Assembly: GCF_014651615.1 (NCBI RefSeq) | Contig: NZ_BMXF01000005.1 | Span: forward strand, 1-64,000 | DNA: 64,000 nucleotides | Origin: Persicitalea jodogahamensis | GTDB taxonomy: Bacteria > Bacteroidota > Bacteroidia > Cytophagales > Spirosomataceae | Reading direction: 5' to 3' | Shown here: positions 51,933 to 60,941 of the stretch, piece after piece | How the letters are laid out: the number at the start of each line of letters is the position of its first letter | Position numbering within the stretch: position 1 is the stretch's first letter | Notes under the pieces: model-generated | What the model saw: the letters and a program-made list of their open reading frames with translations, nothing else | What the model was told of the DNA's origin: nothing | Databases searched by the model: none | Translations under genes and position numbers: made by a program

Positions 51933-53050
51933 CCAAAAATAGATTGATTCGGATCAGGTCGTACCCAGCGTATGGCCTGATCCTTTTTGTTTTAATGGGT
52001 TTCTGCGGTTGCTCATCCTCTTCCGAAAATGACCAGATTCGCCTTCGCTGGCGTGGCAAAGCAGCGGAAGGAGTCGATATCCCCCAATCCTTGACGGTCG
52101 GATTGCCTTCCGATTCCGTAGCCAGTTTGCTTAAAGTCAGATTGGTAGATTCCGACCCTTCAGTCTCAATTCTCGGTGACTATTCAGTGGAGTCCAAAAC
52201 AATTTCTTTTACGCCGCTCATTCCTTTTACCCGCGGATTGCAATATGAAGTATTGCTACGAAATGCGCCTGTCGGTACTTTTGCCGTTCCTGCGGCCGAC
52301 CCTGCCGATGCTCCCGAACTCTTGGGAATCTTCCCTTCTCAGGATACTTTGCCCGAAAATCTTCTGAAAATTTACCTACGTTTCTCCCAACCCATGCAGG
52401 AGGGGAAATCGGCTGACTACGTTGCGCTGATCAGCAATAACGCAGATACGCTGAAAGGCGCTTTCCTGAACTTGCAACCGGAATTGTGGAACGAAGACCG
52501 AACTGTGCTCACGCTGTGGCTGGATCCCGGTCGCATCAAACGTGATCTTCAACCTAACCGCGTGTTGGGAAATCCTTTGCAGCGTGGAGTTCATTATCAG
52601 CTGCTTGTCTCCTCAGAATGGAAAAATAAACTGGGAGCATCGTTGCCTAAAACCTACGATAAATCTTTTGTGGCGGGTCTGCGGGACAGCCTGTCGCCCG
52701 TACCTGCGAAATGGAAAATCATGGTTCCGTCGAGCGGTACCCGACAATCCACAAAAGTTGAATTCAATGAACCTCTGGATTATAGTCTGCTAGCCGAATC
52801 CCTAAGCATCCTGGACAAAAACGGAAGGGTAGTTAAGGGCAAGTGGGAAATAGGTGAAGATGAAAAAGCGGCTCATTTCAAGCCTTTGGGTAGCTGGCAA
52901 GCAGGGAACTACACGCTGCAAGTACTTACGATTTTGGAAGACCTGGCCGGGAATAACCTGAATCGACCCTTTGACCTTGATGTAACGAAAAAAAGAGCGG
53001 GACTTCATTCTGATGAAGTGATCAAAGTACCATTTTCGGTTGCTGATTAG
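51929..53050 (+). CDS. Lipoprotein with bacterial Ig-like (Big_5-type) domains
   Basis: A 373-residue lipoprotein: basic N-terminus, hydrophobic stretch, lipobox FCGC near residue 28, serine-rich linker. Two segments look like SbsA/Big_5 Ig-like domains: LGIFPSQDTLPENLLKIYLRFSQPM and the later QSTKVEFNEPLD, each followed by beta-rich sequence. It is coupled to the propeller-like protein upstream. The pair probably works at the cell surface; role unknown. Confidence 0.75.
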   Translation: MTKNRLIRIRSYPAYGLILFVLMGFCGCSSSSENDQIRLRWRGKAAEGVDIPQSLTVGLPSDSVASLLKVRLVDSDPSVSILGDYSVESKTISFTPLIPFTRGLQYEVLLRNAPVGTFAVPAADPADAPELLGIFPSQDTLPENLLKIYLRFSQPMQEGKSADYVALISNNADTLKGAFLNLQPELWNEDRTVLTLWLDPGRIKRDLQPNRVLGNPLQRGVHYQLLVSSEWKNKLGASLPKTYDKSFVAGLRDSLSPVPAKWKIMVPSSGTRQSTKVEFNEPLDYSLLAESLSILDKNGRVVKGKWEIGEDEKAAHFKPLGSWQAGNYTLQVLTILEDLAGNNLNRPFDLDVTKKRAGLHSDEVIKVPFSVAD

Positions 53051-53243
53051 TATGCTAGCAGGGCTATACAGCAGGTGGCGATCCGCACGGAGACTGCTGA
53101 TAATATGCTTATAACTAGTATTCTTATAATTAAAAAAGTCAGCATGTCTAAGTTTGAACATTTATTAGCAGGGCAAACGTTAGCCATGAAATTTCCACGG
53201 GTATATTTGCGTACCATGGTTGAGCTACTAACAGTCGAGTCTA

Positions 53244-55763
53244 ATGAATCAATCTTACCTGGTGCGCCTGATGAATGTTCTGGGCTGGCTGCTGCTGGTT
53301 GGCTCGGCCATGGCCCAGACTCCCTACCGCATTGAAGGCCGCGTGACGGATGCCACCACCGGGCAGGGGATTCCGTTCGCCAGCGTGGCGGTCAAGGGTA
53401 CCACGTCCGGCGCCAGTTCGGATGCTGAAGGTAATTACCAGCTGGCGGCTGCCCGTCTGGGCGATTCCCTGCTGGTATCGAGCCTGGGCTACGCCGCCCG
53501 TGCCTATCCGCTCCTAAAGGAGACTACTCAAACGATCAATATTACCCTTACCGCCACTGCCAGCAGTCTGCAGGAAGTGAAAGTATACGCCAGGGGTGGT
53601 GATCCTGCCTACCATATCATGCGCGATGCTGTGAGCCGCCGCGATCAGTTCGATCCCACCCAATTATCTGCCTACCAGTACGAGAGCTACGTCAAGACCG
53701 AAGCTTTCCTCAACGAGTTTGCCCGCAAGGAGGGTCGCCGTCCCGGCCTGATTGGCGGTAGGCTATCCAAAATGCCCGCCATAGTCGGCGAAAACGGCGA
53801 CCCGGCGGTACCCGTTTTCGTCTCCGAAACGCATTCCGAGTACTATCACCGCTCCGACCCCGGCAAAACTAAGGAAAAGGTGCTGAAAAGCCGGGCGTTA
53901 GGCGTAGGCATCACCGACGGCGGCCTTACGGCTCAGTTTACAGGGGCGTCGTTCCAGCAGTACAATTTTTACAACAACTACATAAACCTTCTCAATAAAG
54001 ATTTTCCCTCCCCGCTCGGACAGTATTGGGAAACCCTTTACGCCTATCACCTTATGGATACCCTGTCGGTAGGCGGGGTAGTTTGCTATCAGATCGACTT
54101 TGAACCCAGGCAGGACAAGGATGCGGCTTTCAACGGCACGGTCTGGATCGACACGACCCGCCTAGGACTGCTGAAAATCGACGCCCAAATCGATCGCCGG
54201 GCCAACATCAATTTTGTAGAGAGCATTCGGGTAGAGCAGTACTGGGAGGATGTCGAAGGGAGTGATCCGGTGCGGCCCGCGCGGCTGCCCGTTCTCACGC
54301 AATTGTTGATCGACTCCGACCACCCCGTCCCCAATGCGCCGGGCGTGCTGGTTCGATTCTATTCCTCCGCCGAAAACATCGAGGTTAATAAGCCTTTGCC
54401 CCCCAATTTCTACGAACCCGCCCTCGAACTGGCGGACGACTACCGTGAGAACTCACCTGACTACTGGAAAGAGGTGCGCCCGCTGAAGCTCAGTCCGGAG
54501 GAGTTGCGGGTGTTCGAGGTAGTGGATTCGGTGCGTAATACTCCTGTGATGAAGCTTGTGGGTAAGGCTATTGACCTGTTTAGTGGTGGGTACTTACCGA
54601 TTCCCGGTACGGGCCTGGAGATCGGGCCTCTGGTATACAGCTACGCCAATAACGACATAGAAGGCCATCGGTTTCGGTTGGGACTGAGAACCAATCAGGA
54701 TTTCAGCCGCCGCTGGATACTCAGCGGTTTTGGTGGGTATGGCACCTTCGATCGACGGTTTAAGTATGGGTTCGGGGTAGAGTACGTGGCGGGGAAAAAG
54801 CCTTGGACCGTGGTAGGTGTTCAGCATAGCTACGACCTTGAGCAACTGGGCTTCAGTAGCGATTTGGTGGGCAGTAGTTTTCTTTGGGGGGCTTTCAGCC
54901 GCTTCGGGACGCTCAACCGCGCTTACCTGCAACAAAATACCCGCGCTTTTGTGCGCAGGGAGTTGGGCAGCGGTTTCACCCAGACGGTGAGCGTGCAAAG
55001 CCGCAGCTTCGACCCGCAATTTGATTTTGCCTATCGTATGCCCGGTCAGCTCGACCCGGTGTACAGTCACAACTACCATACACGGGAACTCTCGCTGGAA
55101 ACTCGCTTCGCTCCCGGCGAAATCATGGTACAGGACGACAACGATCGCTACGCAATTCCTAGTACCAATCAGCCCGTTATTGTATTCCGTTACGATCTGG
55201 GTATGAACATTATGCACGGCGACTTCAACTACCATCGGTTTAGTTTGGCGCTCGAACATTCTGTTCGGCTGGGCGTGCTGGGTCGCACCTACTACCGGGT
55301 TAATCTGGGTTATACGCCTTCCACCCTTCCCTACCCGCTGCTTTTTGTCCCTCGGGGAAACCCGTCGGTATTCATGTCGAGCATTGGCTACAACCTGATG
55401 CGTCGCTTCGAGTTCGCTACCGACCACTACGCCGGGCTGCTGGTCGAGCACTATTTCCAGGGACTGATTTTCAATCGTATCCCCGGCGTCCGGCGGTTGA
55501 AATGGCGGTTTCATGTCACGGGTAAAGTACTGGTGGGCGGCGTCTCAGACGCTAACGCCAGCCTTACACCTGCCGTCGATGAAATGGGCCGGACCATACT
55601 CGGCTTCCAATCGCTGGGCGGAATGCCTTATGTAGAATTAGGCTACGGTATCGGTAATATTTTCAAAGTACTCCGTGTAGATGCCATCCACCGGCTCACC
55701 TACCGTACCCTCCCGGATGCCAATAACTTTGGGTTGAAGCTATCGACCCGAGTAGGGTTTTGA
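53244..55763 (+). CDS. DUF5686-family outer-membrane protein with carboxypeptidase-regulatory-like domain
   Basis: An 839-residue protein with a signal peptide (ending AMAQ near 25), a CarboxypepD_reg-like beta-sandwich (about 28-110: IEGRVTDATTGQGIPFASVAVKG), and the DUF5686 region with RVEQYWEDVEG and a beta-barrel C-terminus ending RVGF. There is no TonB plug, so it is not a TonB receptor. The family is widespread in Bacteroidota; function is unclear. Monocistronic here. Confidence 0.87.
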   Translation: MNQSYLVRLMNVLGWLLLVGSAMAQTPYRIEGRVTDATTGQGIPFASVAVKGTTSGASSDAEGNYQLAAARLGDSLLVSSLGYAARAYPLLKETTQTINITLTATASSLQEVKVYARGGDPAYHIMRDAVSRRDQFDPTQLSAYQYESYVKTEAFLNEFARKEGRRPGLIGGRLSKMPAIVGENGDPAVPVFVSETHSEYYHRSDPGKTKEKVLKSRALGVGITDGGLTAQFTGASFQQYNFYNNYINLLNKDFPSPLGQYWETLYAYHLMDTLSVGGVVCYQIDFEPRQDKDAAFNGTVWIDTTRLGLLKIDAQIDRRANINFVESIRVEQYWEDVEGSDPVRPARLPVLTQLLIDSDHPVPNAPGVLVRFYSSAENIEVNKPLPPNFYEPALELADDYRENSPDYWKEVRPLKLSPEELRVFEVVDSVRNTPVMKLVGKAIDLFSGGYLPIPGTGLEIGPLVYSYANNDIEGHRFRLGLRTNQDFSRRWILSGFGGYGTFDRRFKYGFGVEYVAGKKPWTVVGVQHSYDLEQLGFSSDLVGSSFLWGAFSRFGTLNRAYLQQNTRAFVRRELGSGFTQTVSVQSRSFDPQFDFAYRMPGQLDPVYSHNYHTRELSLETRFAPGEIMVQDDNDRYAIPSTNQPVIVFRYDLGMNIMHGDFNYHRFSLALEHSVRLGVLGRTYYRVNLGYTPSTLPYPLLFVPRGNPSVFMSSIGYNLMRRFEFATDHYAGLLVEHYFQGLIFNRIPGVRRLKWRFHVTGKVLVGGVSDANASLTPAVDEMGRTILGFQSLGGMPYVELGYGIGNIFKVLRVDAIHRLTYRTLPDANNFGLKLSTRVGF

Positions 55764-55800
55764 GGTACGGTTTGGTATTGCCTATTCAGCGTACAGTGAA

Positions 55801-57852
55801 TCAATTCCCCAGCGCCACCTTCTCACTATTTTCATAAGGCACCATCAGCTTCCAGGTCTTTCCTTTCGCGGTTATTTCCACCTGCACCTCTTCGTCATTT
55901 TCGGCAAGTAGTTTGGTCTTCATAGTTGGTACTTTGCCTTCTGAGGGAAACAGTAGCCACACGAAAGTTTGGTCGCCAGTAATGTCAGCGCTGTAAATTG
56001 TAGCTGTATTGTGTGAATAAACATTGTATTCCGGACTGTACCACCCTTGGATTTCCGGTTGCTCCTGCCCTTTGACAAACCGAACGTCCATTTTTTTGCT
56101 TCCAACAGGAATCACCGCCAGGTTTCCTTTGGGATTGTTGGTTTTTATGACATTCTCCTCCTGATTCACAACGCAGTCAGGGTGCCAGTGCCATAGCGTT
56201 TCGATCTTTCGGGGTTTGTCGGTACGGATTCGATCGACTACTACCCAGAATTCTCCCCGTACATACATAAGCGCACGGGTGTGACTGGCCGTACCGTCTA
56301 CGTTTTTGAAGTCCGCAAACTGGCCGGTGGCATAATCAAACTCAGGGGTAATTTTGACGTGACTATTGTCCAGTGATTCTTCAGCCAGTCTGGGGCCGGG
56401 TTTCTGCCCGTTGCCATCGATCAAAACCAGATTATGCCCGGCACTACCCGTGGCGTAAGGCCGGAATTTTTCGGCTACCTCGCCCGTGTAGGCAAACCGC
56501 CCGGCATCTACGAGCAGATCACGGCCGAGGGCAGAAACCGAAATGTGCAGCTTGTCATTGTGCTGGTGCCCGCTTCCCCAAGGACCGATGTCGAAAAAAG
56601 ACCAATGCGCCTGGGCTTCGTAGCCACTTCGGGAAACCAACTGGCCCGCCCACGGAAAAAAGTACGATGGCCCCTGCGTCGGTTTGGTGCCGTTTTTTCC
56701 GTTGGAGGCCAGGTAGGCCCATTCCGGTTGATTATATTTTTTTGCCGCCGCCAAAAGTGATTCCCGGTCACTGCCCCGGTCTCCGTCGTTATTCAATAGG
56801 CGAAATCCGTCGGGACGTACCGTGCGAGCCATGTAATCGTACATCTTGACGATGGTTTCGTTGAAGAAGTCCGGCAGGGGGCGGTTAGCCCGGTCGCAAA
56901 TGTCCTTGAAGAGTTCGAAGTTGGCCAAGGCCACCTGGTGATAGTGCGACGTGAGCTCGGTCTGGATACCATCGGCATATACCTGCCCCTGCATGCTTTC
57001 GGTCATGGTGGCGATGGCGTAAGTGAGCCATTCGTCGGCATTCCTGTATTCCGGAAAATTAGTAGCCACGGTAGCCAAAGCCGAGATTTCCATCGTCAGC
57101 CAGTTATTGCCGGCGTGAAAGTACCGGTTGTAGTGGGCGTGGTCGGGCAGGCTGCTCAGCATCAAAAGCTGCGTGGCCGGGGACAGATACGGGCTGTCGA
57201 TAAGGCCGTAGAATATCCTTGACCACACCTTCACCCGGGCGGCCACTTCCAGTCCCCGCCATACCGAAGTACCGCTTTTTACGGCGGGATAAGGCATACT
57301 TTTGAGAATAAAATCCCGTAGAAAGGCGTCGATATACCGGGCATACTTCGGATTTCCGGTGTCCTGATAGGTGTTGAATACTTCCAGTAGCTGGGAATGC
57401 CGGTTGGATAGCCAGGCCCATTCCTTATCGTTGTTCGGTCCTTTATAGTACCAGTCCCGGTGCCCGTCGGACAGCAGGGGTACTTCGCCCCGCACATTCT
57501 GTACTATGAATATGTAGTTCAAAATCGTGTCCGCTTCCGCTACGGTTTTGTTCGAGGCAGACGGTAGGGGCTTTCTCAGAAAATTGGCCGTATTTCCACT
57601 TTTGTAATAAGCCAACAGGTACTTGCAGGCCTGGACCAAATCTCCGTTTTGATGCGCCTGTTTCACCTTCTCCATGCCCGGCGTATCCAGATCAAACTGA
57701 TCCAGCATCGTTTTCATGGTTTCTGGGGCGTAGGAACATATATCCTGTACGGTAGTGAGATCCTGCCACTTTTTTTGGGCGAAGGTGTCTGGCAAGGCGA
57801 AGAGGAGAAAAACGAACAGAAGAACGAGGCGGGAAGGGATTTTGGGCTTCAT
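55801..57852 (-). CDS. Heparinase II/III-family polysaccharide lyase
   Basis: A 683-residue secreted protein from ATG 57852, with a signal peptide ending TFAQ. The N-terminal alpha-toroid contains HYHQVALANFELF with a candidate catalytic Tyr/His. The C-terminal beta-sandwich has GSGHQHNDKLHISVSALG-x-DLLVDAG, the hallmark of heparinase II/III. It would cleave a uronic-acid polysaccharide (heparin-, alginate- or ulvan-like) by beta-elimination. The next gene on the same strand, 188 bp upstream, is another secreted protein that may act with it. No SusC/SusD pair is adjacent. Confidence 0.88.
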   Translation of the reverse strand: MKPKIPSRLVLLFVFLLFALPDTFAQKKWQDLTTVQDICSYAPETMKTMLDQFDLDTPGMEKVKQAHQNGDLVQACKYLLAYYKSGNTANFLRKPLPSASNKTVAEADTILNYIFIVQNVRGEVPLLSDGHRDWYYKGPNNDKEWAWLSNRHSQLLEVFNTYQDTGNPKYARYIDAFLRDFILKSMPYPAVKSGTSVWRGLEVAARVKVWSRIFYGLIDSPYLSPATQLLMLSSLPDHAHYNRYFHAGNNWLTMEISALATVATNFPEYRNADEWLTYAIATMTESMQGQVYADGIQTELTSHYHQVALANFELFKDICDRANRPLPDFFNETIVKMYDYMARTVRPDGFRLLNNDGDRGSDRESLLAAAKKYNQPEWAYLASNGKNGTKPTQGPSYFFPWAGQLVSRSGYEAQAHWSFFDIGPWGSGHQHNDKLHISVSALGRDLLVDAGRFAYTGEVAEKFRPYATGSAGHNLVLIDGNGQKPGPRLAEESLDNSHVKITPEFDYATGQFADFKNVDGTASHTRALMYVRGEFWVVVDRIRTDKPRKIETLWHWHPDCVVNQEENVIKTNNPKGNLAVIPVGSKKMDVRFVKGQEQPEIQGWYSPEYNVYSHNTATIYSADITGDQTFVWLLFPSEGKVPTMKTKLLAENDEEVQVEITAKGKTWKLMVPYENSEKVALGN

Positions 57853-58040
57853 GGAATTATACTCTTGAAAAATTACTGATGGATTTGCGAGCACTTAACG
57901 TAGGGTGTACTCCTCCAACAAAAGGATTTTTGCTAAGGGCCTACTAGCTAGATCAGGAAAATTCTTTTGTCGGAAGGTGGTCCGCAGTGATTAGCGGCGG
58001 GCGACCGGGAAAATACCGTCGGCATTGTCCCTAAGGACGA

Positions 58041-59519
58041 CTACTGACTCACCCAACCCCACTTTTTACCCTGCAAGGTCCACTTACGATTATTTCCGGC
58101 CATTTCCTGAGCCGGGGCCTGCGGGCGGTGGGCGCGCCACATGGCGGTTATAAAAGGGTCATAGGTAGTTGTTTCCTGCTTGGGGCGTGGGTAGTTGCCC
58201 CGCGCGGCCGCGTAGGGGTCATCCTGGCGCATCCAGCGTTCGATGTAGTCAAAGTGGGCGTCGTGATTCCAGAGTTTGACGGCTTTCAGATAGCGGGCGG
58301 CCAGTGCCGTACCCACCCAGGCCTGGGCGTTGCAGCAGGTACGGTAGCCTTCGGAAGTTTTATCCCAGTCACCCCACTGATCCGGCGTTTTTTCCTCGTA
58401 GGTCTCCCGGTTGCCGTGATGAATAACCATCTGCCACAATACGTCCTGGCCAAACCAGCCATTACCGTAATAGGTCTGCGTGTCTTCGTGAAAAACGGCC
58501 GTGCCGGGTAGTTGCGCCAGGGCAGGATCTTTCAGCATGATACTCGCAAACAGAATGGGCCACTTGCGACCACTGGAATGCCCGCCGCCTTCGTTCCAGT
58601 AACCACCCACCATGGCCAGGCCATACAGGTCGATGCCGCGCTGAATGAGTTCGAGCGTGAGCTTTTCTTTCCGCTGGCGGGGTACATCCAGCATCACCAT
58701 CAGGCTGGCCATCGATACCAGTCTGGCGTATTCACGGCCGTAGTTGGGCTGGTTTTCGTTGGGAACCAGTTCCTGCTGCGACCAGCTGAGGATGTGGTCA
58801 ATCCAGGGACGCTGAAAGTACCTTTCGAAGTCCTCCCAGGAAGGTACTTGCCCGGCGGGTGAGAGAGCGGGCAGTGCTTCCCAGCGAATATCCTGAGCCC
58901 GGAAAATCGGCTTCCCGGTACCGGCATAGGGTGGACGAAACGCGTCCGTGGGTGGTTCGGCTGCCAGGCAGGTCAATACAGCGGCGGTTTTCATCACGAC
59001 CTGGCATTTCTTTTCGTTATCCCAAGGCATCAGTTCCTTGCAGAAGTGATTAACGGGAAGTGACGTATTGCTGATGGAGGAAACAAGCGAACGATTCGTA
59101 GCCAGATCCAGAGGAAGCTTTACAACTTCTTTTTCATCAAATGATTCACTGCGGGAATCGTAGCCCTGAGTGTACCCTGCTTTCAGCACAATCATGGAGC
59201 CGTTACGCATAGCCGCATTTTGTTTCAGGCTGGTGTCGTTCCAATGATTGATCTTAATATCGGATTGATCGGTCGTCACTGGTCCCGGCTCCGGCGTAAT
59301 TTTCACAATCCGCACCGGCCCTACGACCCACCAGTCGCCCGTGATGAACTGGCCAGTGCGGGCAGGTTTATCAAACGTCCAGGTGATACCGTATTGGCTG
59401 ATTTCTTTCCGAAAGCCTGTCTGGCCGTTGTCTGGTTTGGTGTCGCCCGGAGGCATTGTTTTGGAGCAGGAAACAGGCAGAGATGCCAGAAGTACGATGT
59501 AAGCGACAATTATTTTCAT
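58041..59519 (-). CDS. Secreted lipoprotein, possible polysaccharide-degradation enzyme
   Basis: A 492-residue protein with lipobox PVSC (Cys18). A beta-rich N-terminal part (about 40-140) is followed by a helical region rich in Trp/His/Gly motifs (GLAMVGGYWNEGGGHSSGRKWP, YGNGWFGQDVLWQMVIHHG, YRTCCNAQAWVGTALAARY), suggesting an alpha-toroid like that of lyases or hydrolases. It sits beside a heparinase II/III gene on the same strand. I do not recognise the family with certainty. Confidence 0.72.
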   Translation of the reverse strand: MKIIVAYIVLLASLPVSCSKTMPPGDTKPDNGQTGFRKEISQYGITWTFDKPARTGQFITGDWWVVGPVRIVKITPEPGPVTTDQSDIKINHWNDTSLKQNAAMRNGSMIVLKAGYTQGYDSRSESFDEKEVVKLPLDLATNRSLVSSISNTSLPVNHFCKELMPWDNEKKCQVVMKTAAVLTCLAAEPPTDAFRPPYAGTGKPIFRAQDIRWEALPALSPAGQVPSWEDFERYFQRPWIDHILSWSQQELVPNENQPNYGREYARLVSMASLMVMLDVPRQRKEKLTLELIQRGIDLYGLAMVGGYWNEGGGHSSGRKWPILFASIMLKDPALAQLPGTAVFHEDTQTYYGNGWFGQDVLWQMVIHHGNRETYEEKTPDQWGDWDKTSEGYRTCCNAQAWVGTALAARYLKAVKLWNHDAHFDYIERWMRQDDPYAAARGNYPRPKQETTTYDPFITAMWRAHRPQAPAQEMAGNNRKWTLQGKKWGWVSQ

Positions 59520-59751
59520 AGTCTTCTCGAACTGAACGAGTTTGATTCTTAGACCCAGTCCGAAATATTGATATAAAACGAGTTAGGTACTTGTTTATAC
59601 TGATCGTAGAGGCACTCCTTTTTACATCCTTTCATGAGTTACGAAATTGCAAGAATTGCGCTTGATCGCCAACCGGAAAGCTGCTCACTTGAAGGGCTAT
59701 ATCCTGTCATTTTTTGGTATATTTGTTTCTCCGTTTCAGAAAATCCTGGGT

Positions 59752-59991
59752 ATGGACATCAGAGAACTCATTACCATCGACAACGATATACAAGGTGGCC
59801 AAACGGTCTTCAAAAATACCCGTGTTCCCATTGAGAGCTTATTCGATCACTTGGAAGCCGGGGTAACGCTGGATGAATTTCTGGATGATTTCCCAAGCGT
59901 TACCAAAACACAAGCAGTGGCTTTGTTAGACTGTGCTAGCCGACTGCTCAATACTAAAGATATAGACAAATTGTATGCGGCTGTTGCTTGA
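59752..59991 (+). CDS. DUF433 antitoxin (module 1)
   Basis: A 79-residue DUF433 protein: DNDIQGGQTVFKNTRVPIESLFDHL, then TLDEFLDDFPSVTKTQAVALLDCA. DUF433 proteins are antitoxins paired with DUF5615 PIN-like toxins. The ATG at 59752 starts the domain; an earlier ATG (59647) adds residues without similarity. Its stop overlaps by 17 bp the start of a DUF5615-like frame that is truncated (59975-60133). Confidence 0.85.
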   Translation: MDIRELITIDNDIQGGQTVFKNTRVPIESLFDHLEAGVTLDEFLDDFPSVTKTQAVALLDCASRLLNTKDIDKLYAAVA

Positions 59992-60133
59992 CGAAAACCT
60001 ACCTAAGCGACTCAAAATAGACTTCTCAAGACCATCACCCACTTTTATAGCATCGGTAGATGACGAAAACGCTAGGACTAACACTCCCAAATTAATTCAT
60101 CGCTTCCACCCTGTCTTTAAAAACTGTCACTAA
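59975..60133 (+). pseudogene. Truncated DUF5615 PIN-like toxin
   Basis: The frame starts MRLLLDENLPKRLKIDFS, the exact kind of N-terminus expected of a DUF5615 toxin with its first catalytic Asp/Glu. It then runs into unrelated sequence and stops after 52 residues, about half the usual length. Its end overlaps the 3' end of the convergent second toxin gene by 42 bp. The likely history is a deletion or fusion that joined two DUF433/DUF5615 modules and removed the rest of this toxin. Confidence 0.7.
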
Positions 60134-60433
60134 CTTGTGGGATTCGCTTAACGCTAACACATCGTTCCAACTCAAATTCAGAACGTTGTGAAATTCCCTG
60201 ACCGAAGCATTGCCTATTCTGATGTGAATAACTCGAGGGGGAGGCTGTGAAAGTAAAATACGGTTGGAGAAATCAGCGTCCTTAGTCAGGATAGTCAAAT
60301 TATTTTGCTTGGCATATTGCCAAATCTCGGTATCTTCAGCCGTATTCGAAATATCGCTTTGGTGAATATAATCCTCGTTATTCCAAAGCGAAAAATAGTA
60401 GGGAAGATTGATGTCGATCAAGTACTTAGCCAT
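60092..60433 (-). CDS. DUF5615 PIN-like toxin (module 2)
   Basis: A 113-residue protein: MAKYLIDINLPYYFSLW with the first acidic residue, DTEIWQYAKQNNLTILTKDADFSNR with further acidic positions, and PPRVIHIRIGNAS. This fits the DUF5615 PIN-like ribonuclease family. Its start shares one base with the DUF433 gene stop. Intact, in contrast to the truncated toxin of module 1. Confidence 0.87.
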   Translation of the reverse strand: MAKYLIDINLPYYFSLWNNEDYIHQSDISNTAEDTEIWQYAKQNNLTILTKDADFSNRILLSQPPPRVIHIRIGNASVREFHNVLNLSWNDVLALSESHKLVTVFKDRVEAMN

Positions 60434-60678
60434 CAGGCTACCTTCTTAAATTCCTGAATCACGTACTGTCGCTCCATAAGCTCGATCGCAAACCGCTGGC
60501 AGGCGTCTAGGTCTTCGGGTTCGAGCATGGGGTACTGGTAGAGTACCTCTTCTCGTGATGATCCGGCGTAGAGAAATTCAAGTACGGTTTGCACACTAAT
60601 TCTCATTCCCCGAACGATGGGTCGCCCGTTGCAGATGTCGGGGTTGATAGCAATACGGTCGCTGATGTAAGTCGTCAT
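60433..60678 (-). CDS. DUF433 antitoxin (module 2)
   Basis: An 81-residue DUF433 protein from ATG 60678: ISDRIAINPDICNGRPIVRGMRISVQTVLEFL, then YQYPMLEPEDLDACQRFA. The wHTH-like fold and position before the DUF5615 toxin mark it as the antitoxin. An ATG 18 bp upstream (60696) is also possible. It is not closely similar to the DUF433 protein of module 1. Confidence 0.87.
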   Translation of the reverse strand: MTTYISDRIAINPDICNGRPIVRGMRISVQTVLEFLYAGSSREEVLYQYPMLEPEDLDACQRFAIELMERQYVIQEFKKVA

Positions 60679-60798
60679 AGTTTCCTGTTGATCCACAAAT
60701 GTACAAAGTTTTGTTTGCCAACGACCTGCATCAGGCGGGCTATAAAGAGGCAGAGTATATGCCTTCGGGATTCTGGATGCGGCGGGCGAAGGGCATGG

Positions 60799-60904
60799 GC
60801 TTGCGAGTTAGCGGTTTCGCAAGCAAAGGTACTTTATTGCGGCGCTTGTGCTTCAAGGGCCGTTACAAACGGCCATTTATGATTGGTACGCAGTCTTGCA
60901 GACT
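60799..60904. repeat. Three tandem hairpins in the gap before the kinase/protease operon end
   Basis: GCTTGCGA/TCGCAAGC (60799-60806, 60817-60824), GGCCGTT-ACA-AACGGCC (60858-60874) and AGTCT-TGC-AGACT (60892-60904) are three perfect hairpins in about 105 bp. The sequence is more GC-rich than the operon beside it. It looks like a palindromic intergenic element (REP-like) or a structured terminator at the island edge. A plus-strand frame across it has no gene features. Confidence 0.55.
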
Positions 60905-60941
60905 ACGCACAACGGCTCAACAGAGGAAGACTAAGAAGCAA

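Noticed and set aside
53244-55763. TonB-dependent receptor call for the DUF5686 protein
   Set aside because: It has the carboxypeptidase-regulatory-like domain and a barrel but no plug domain.
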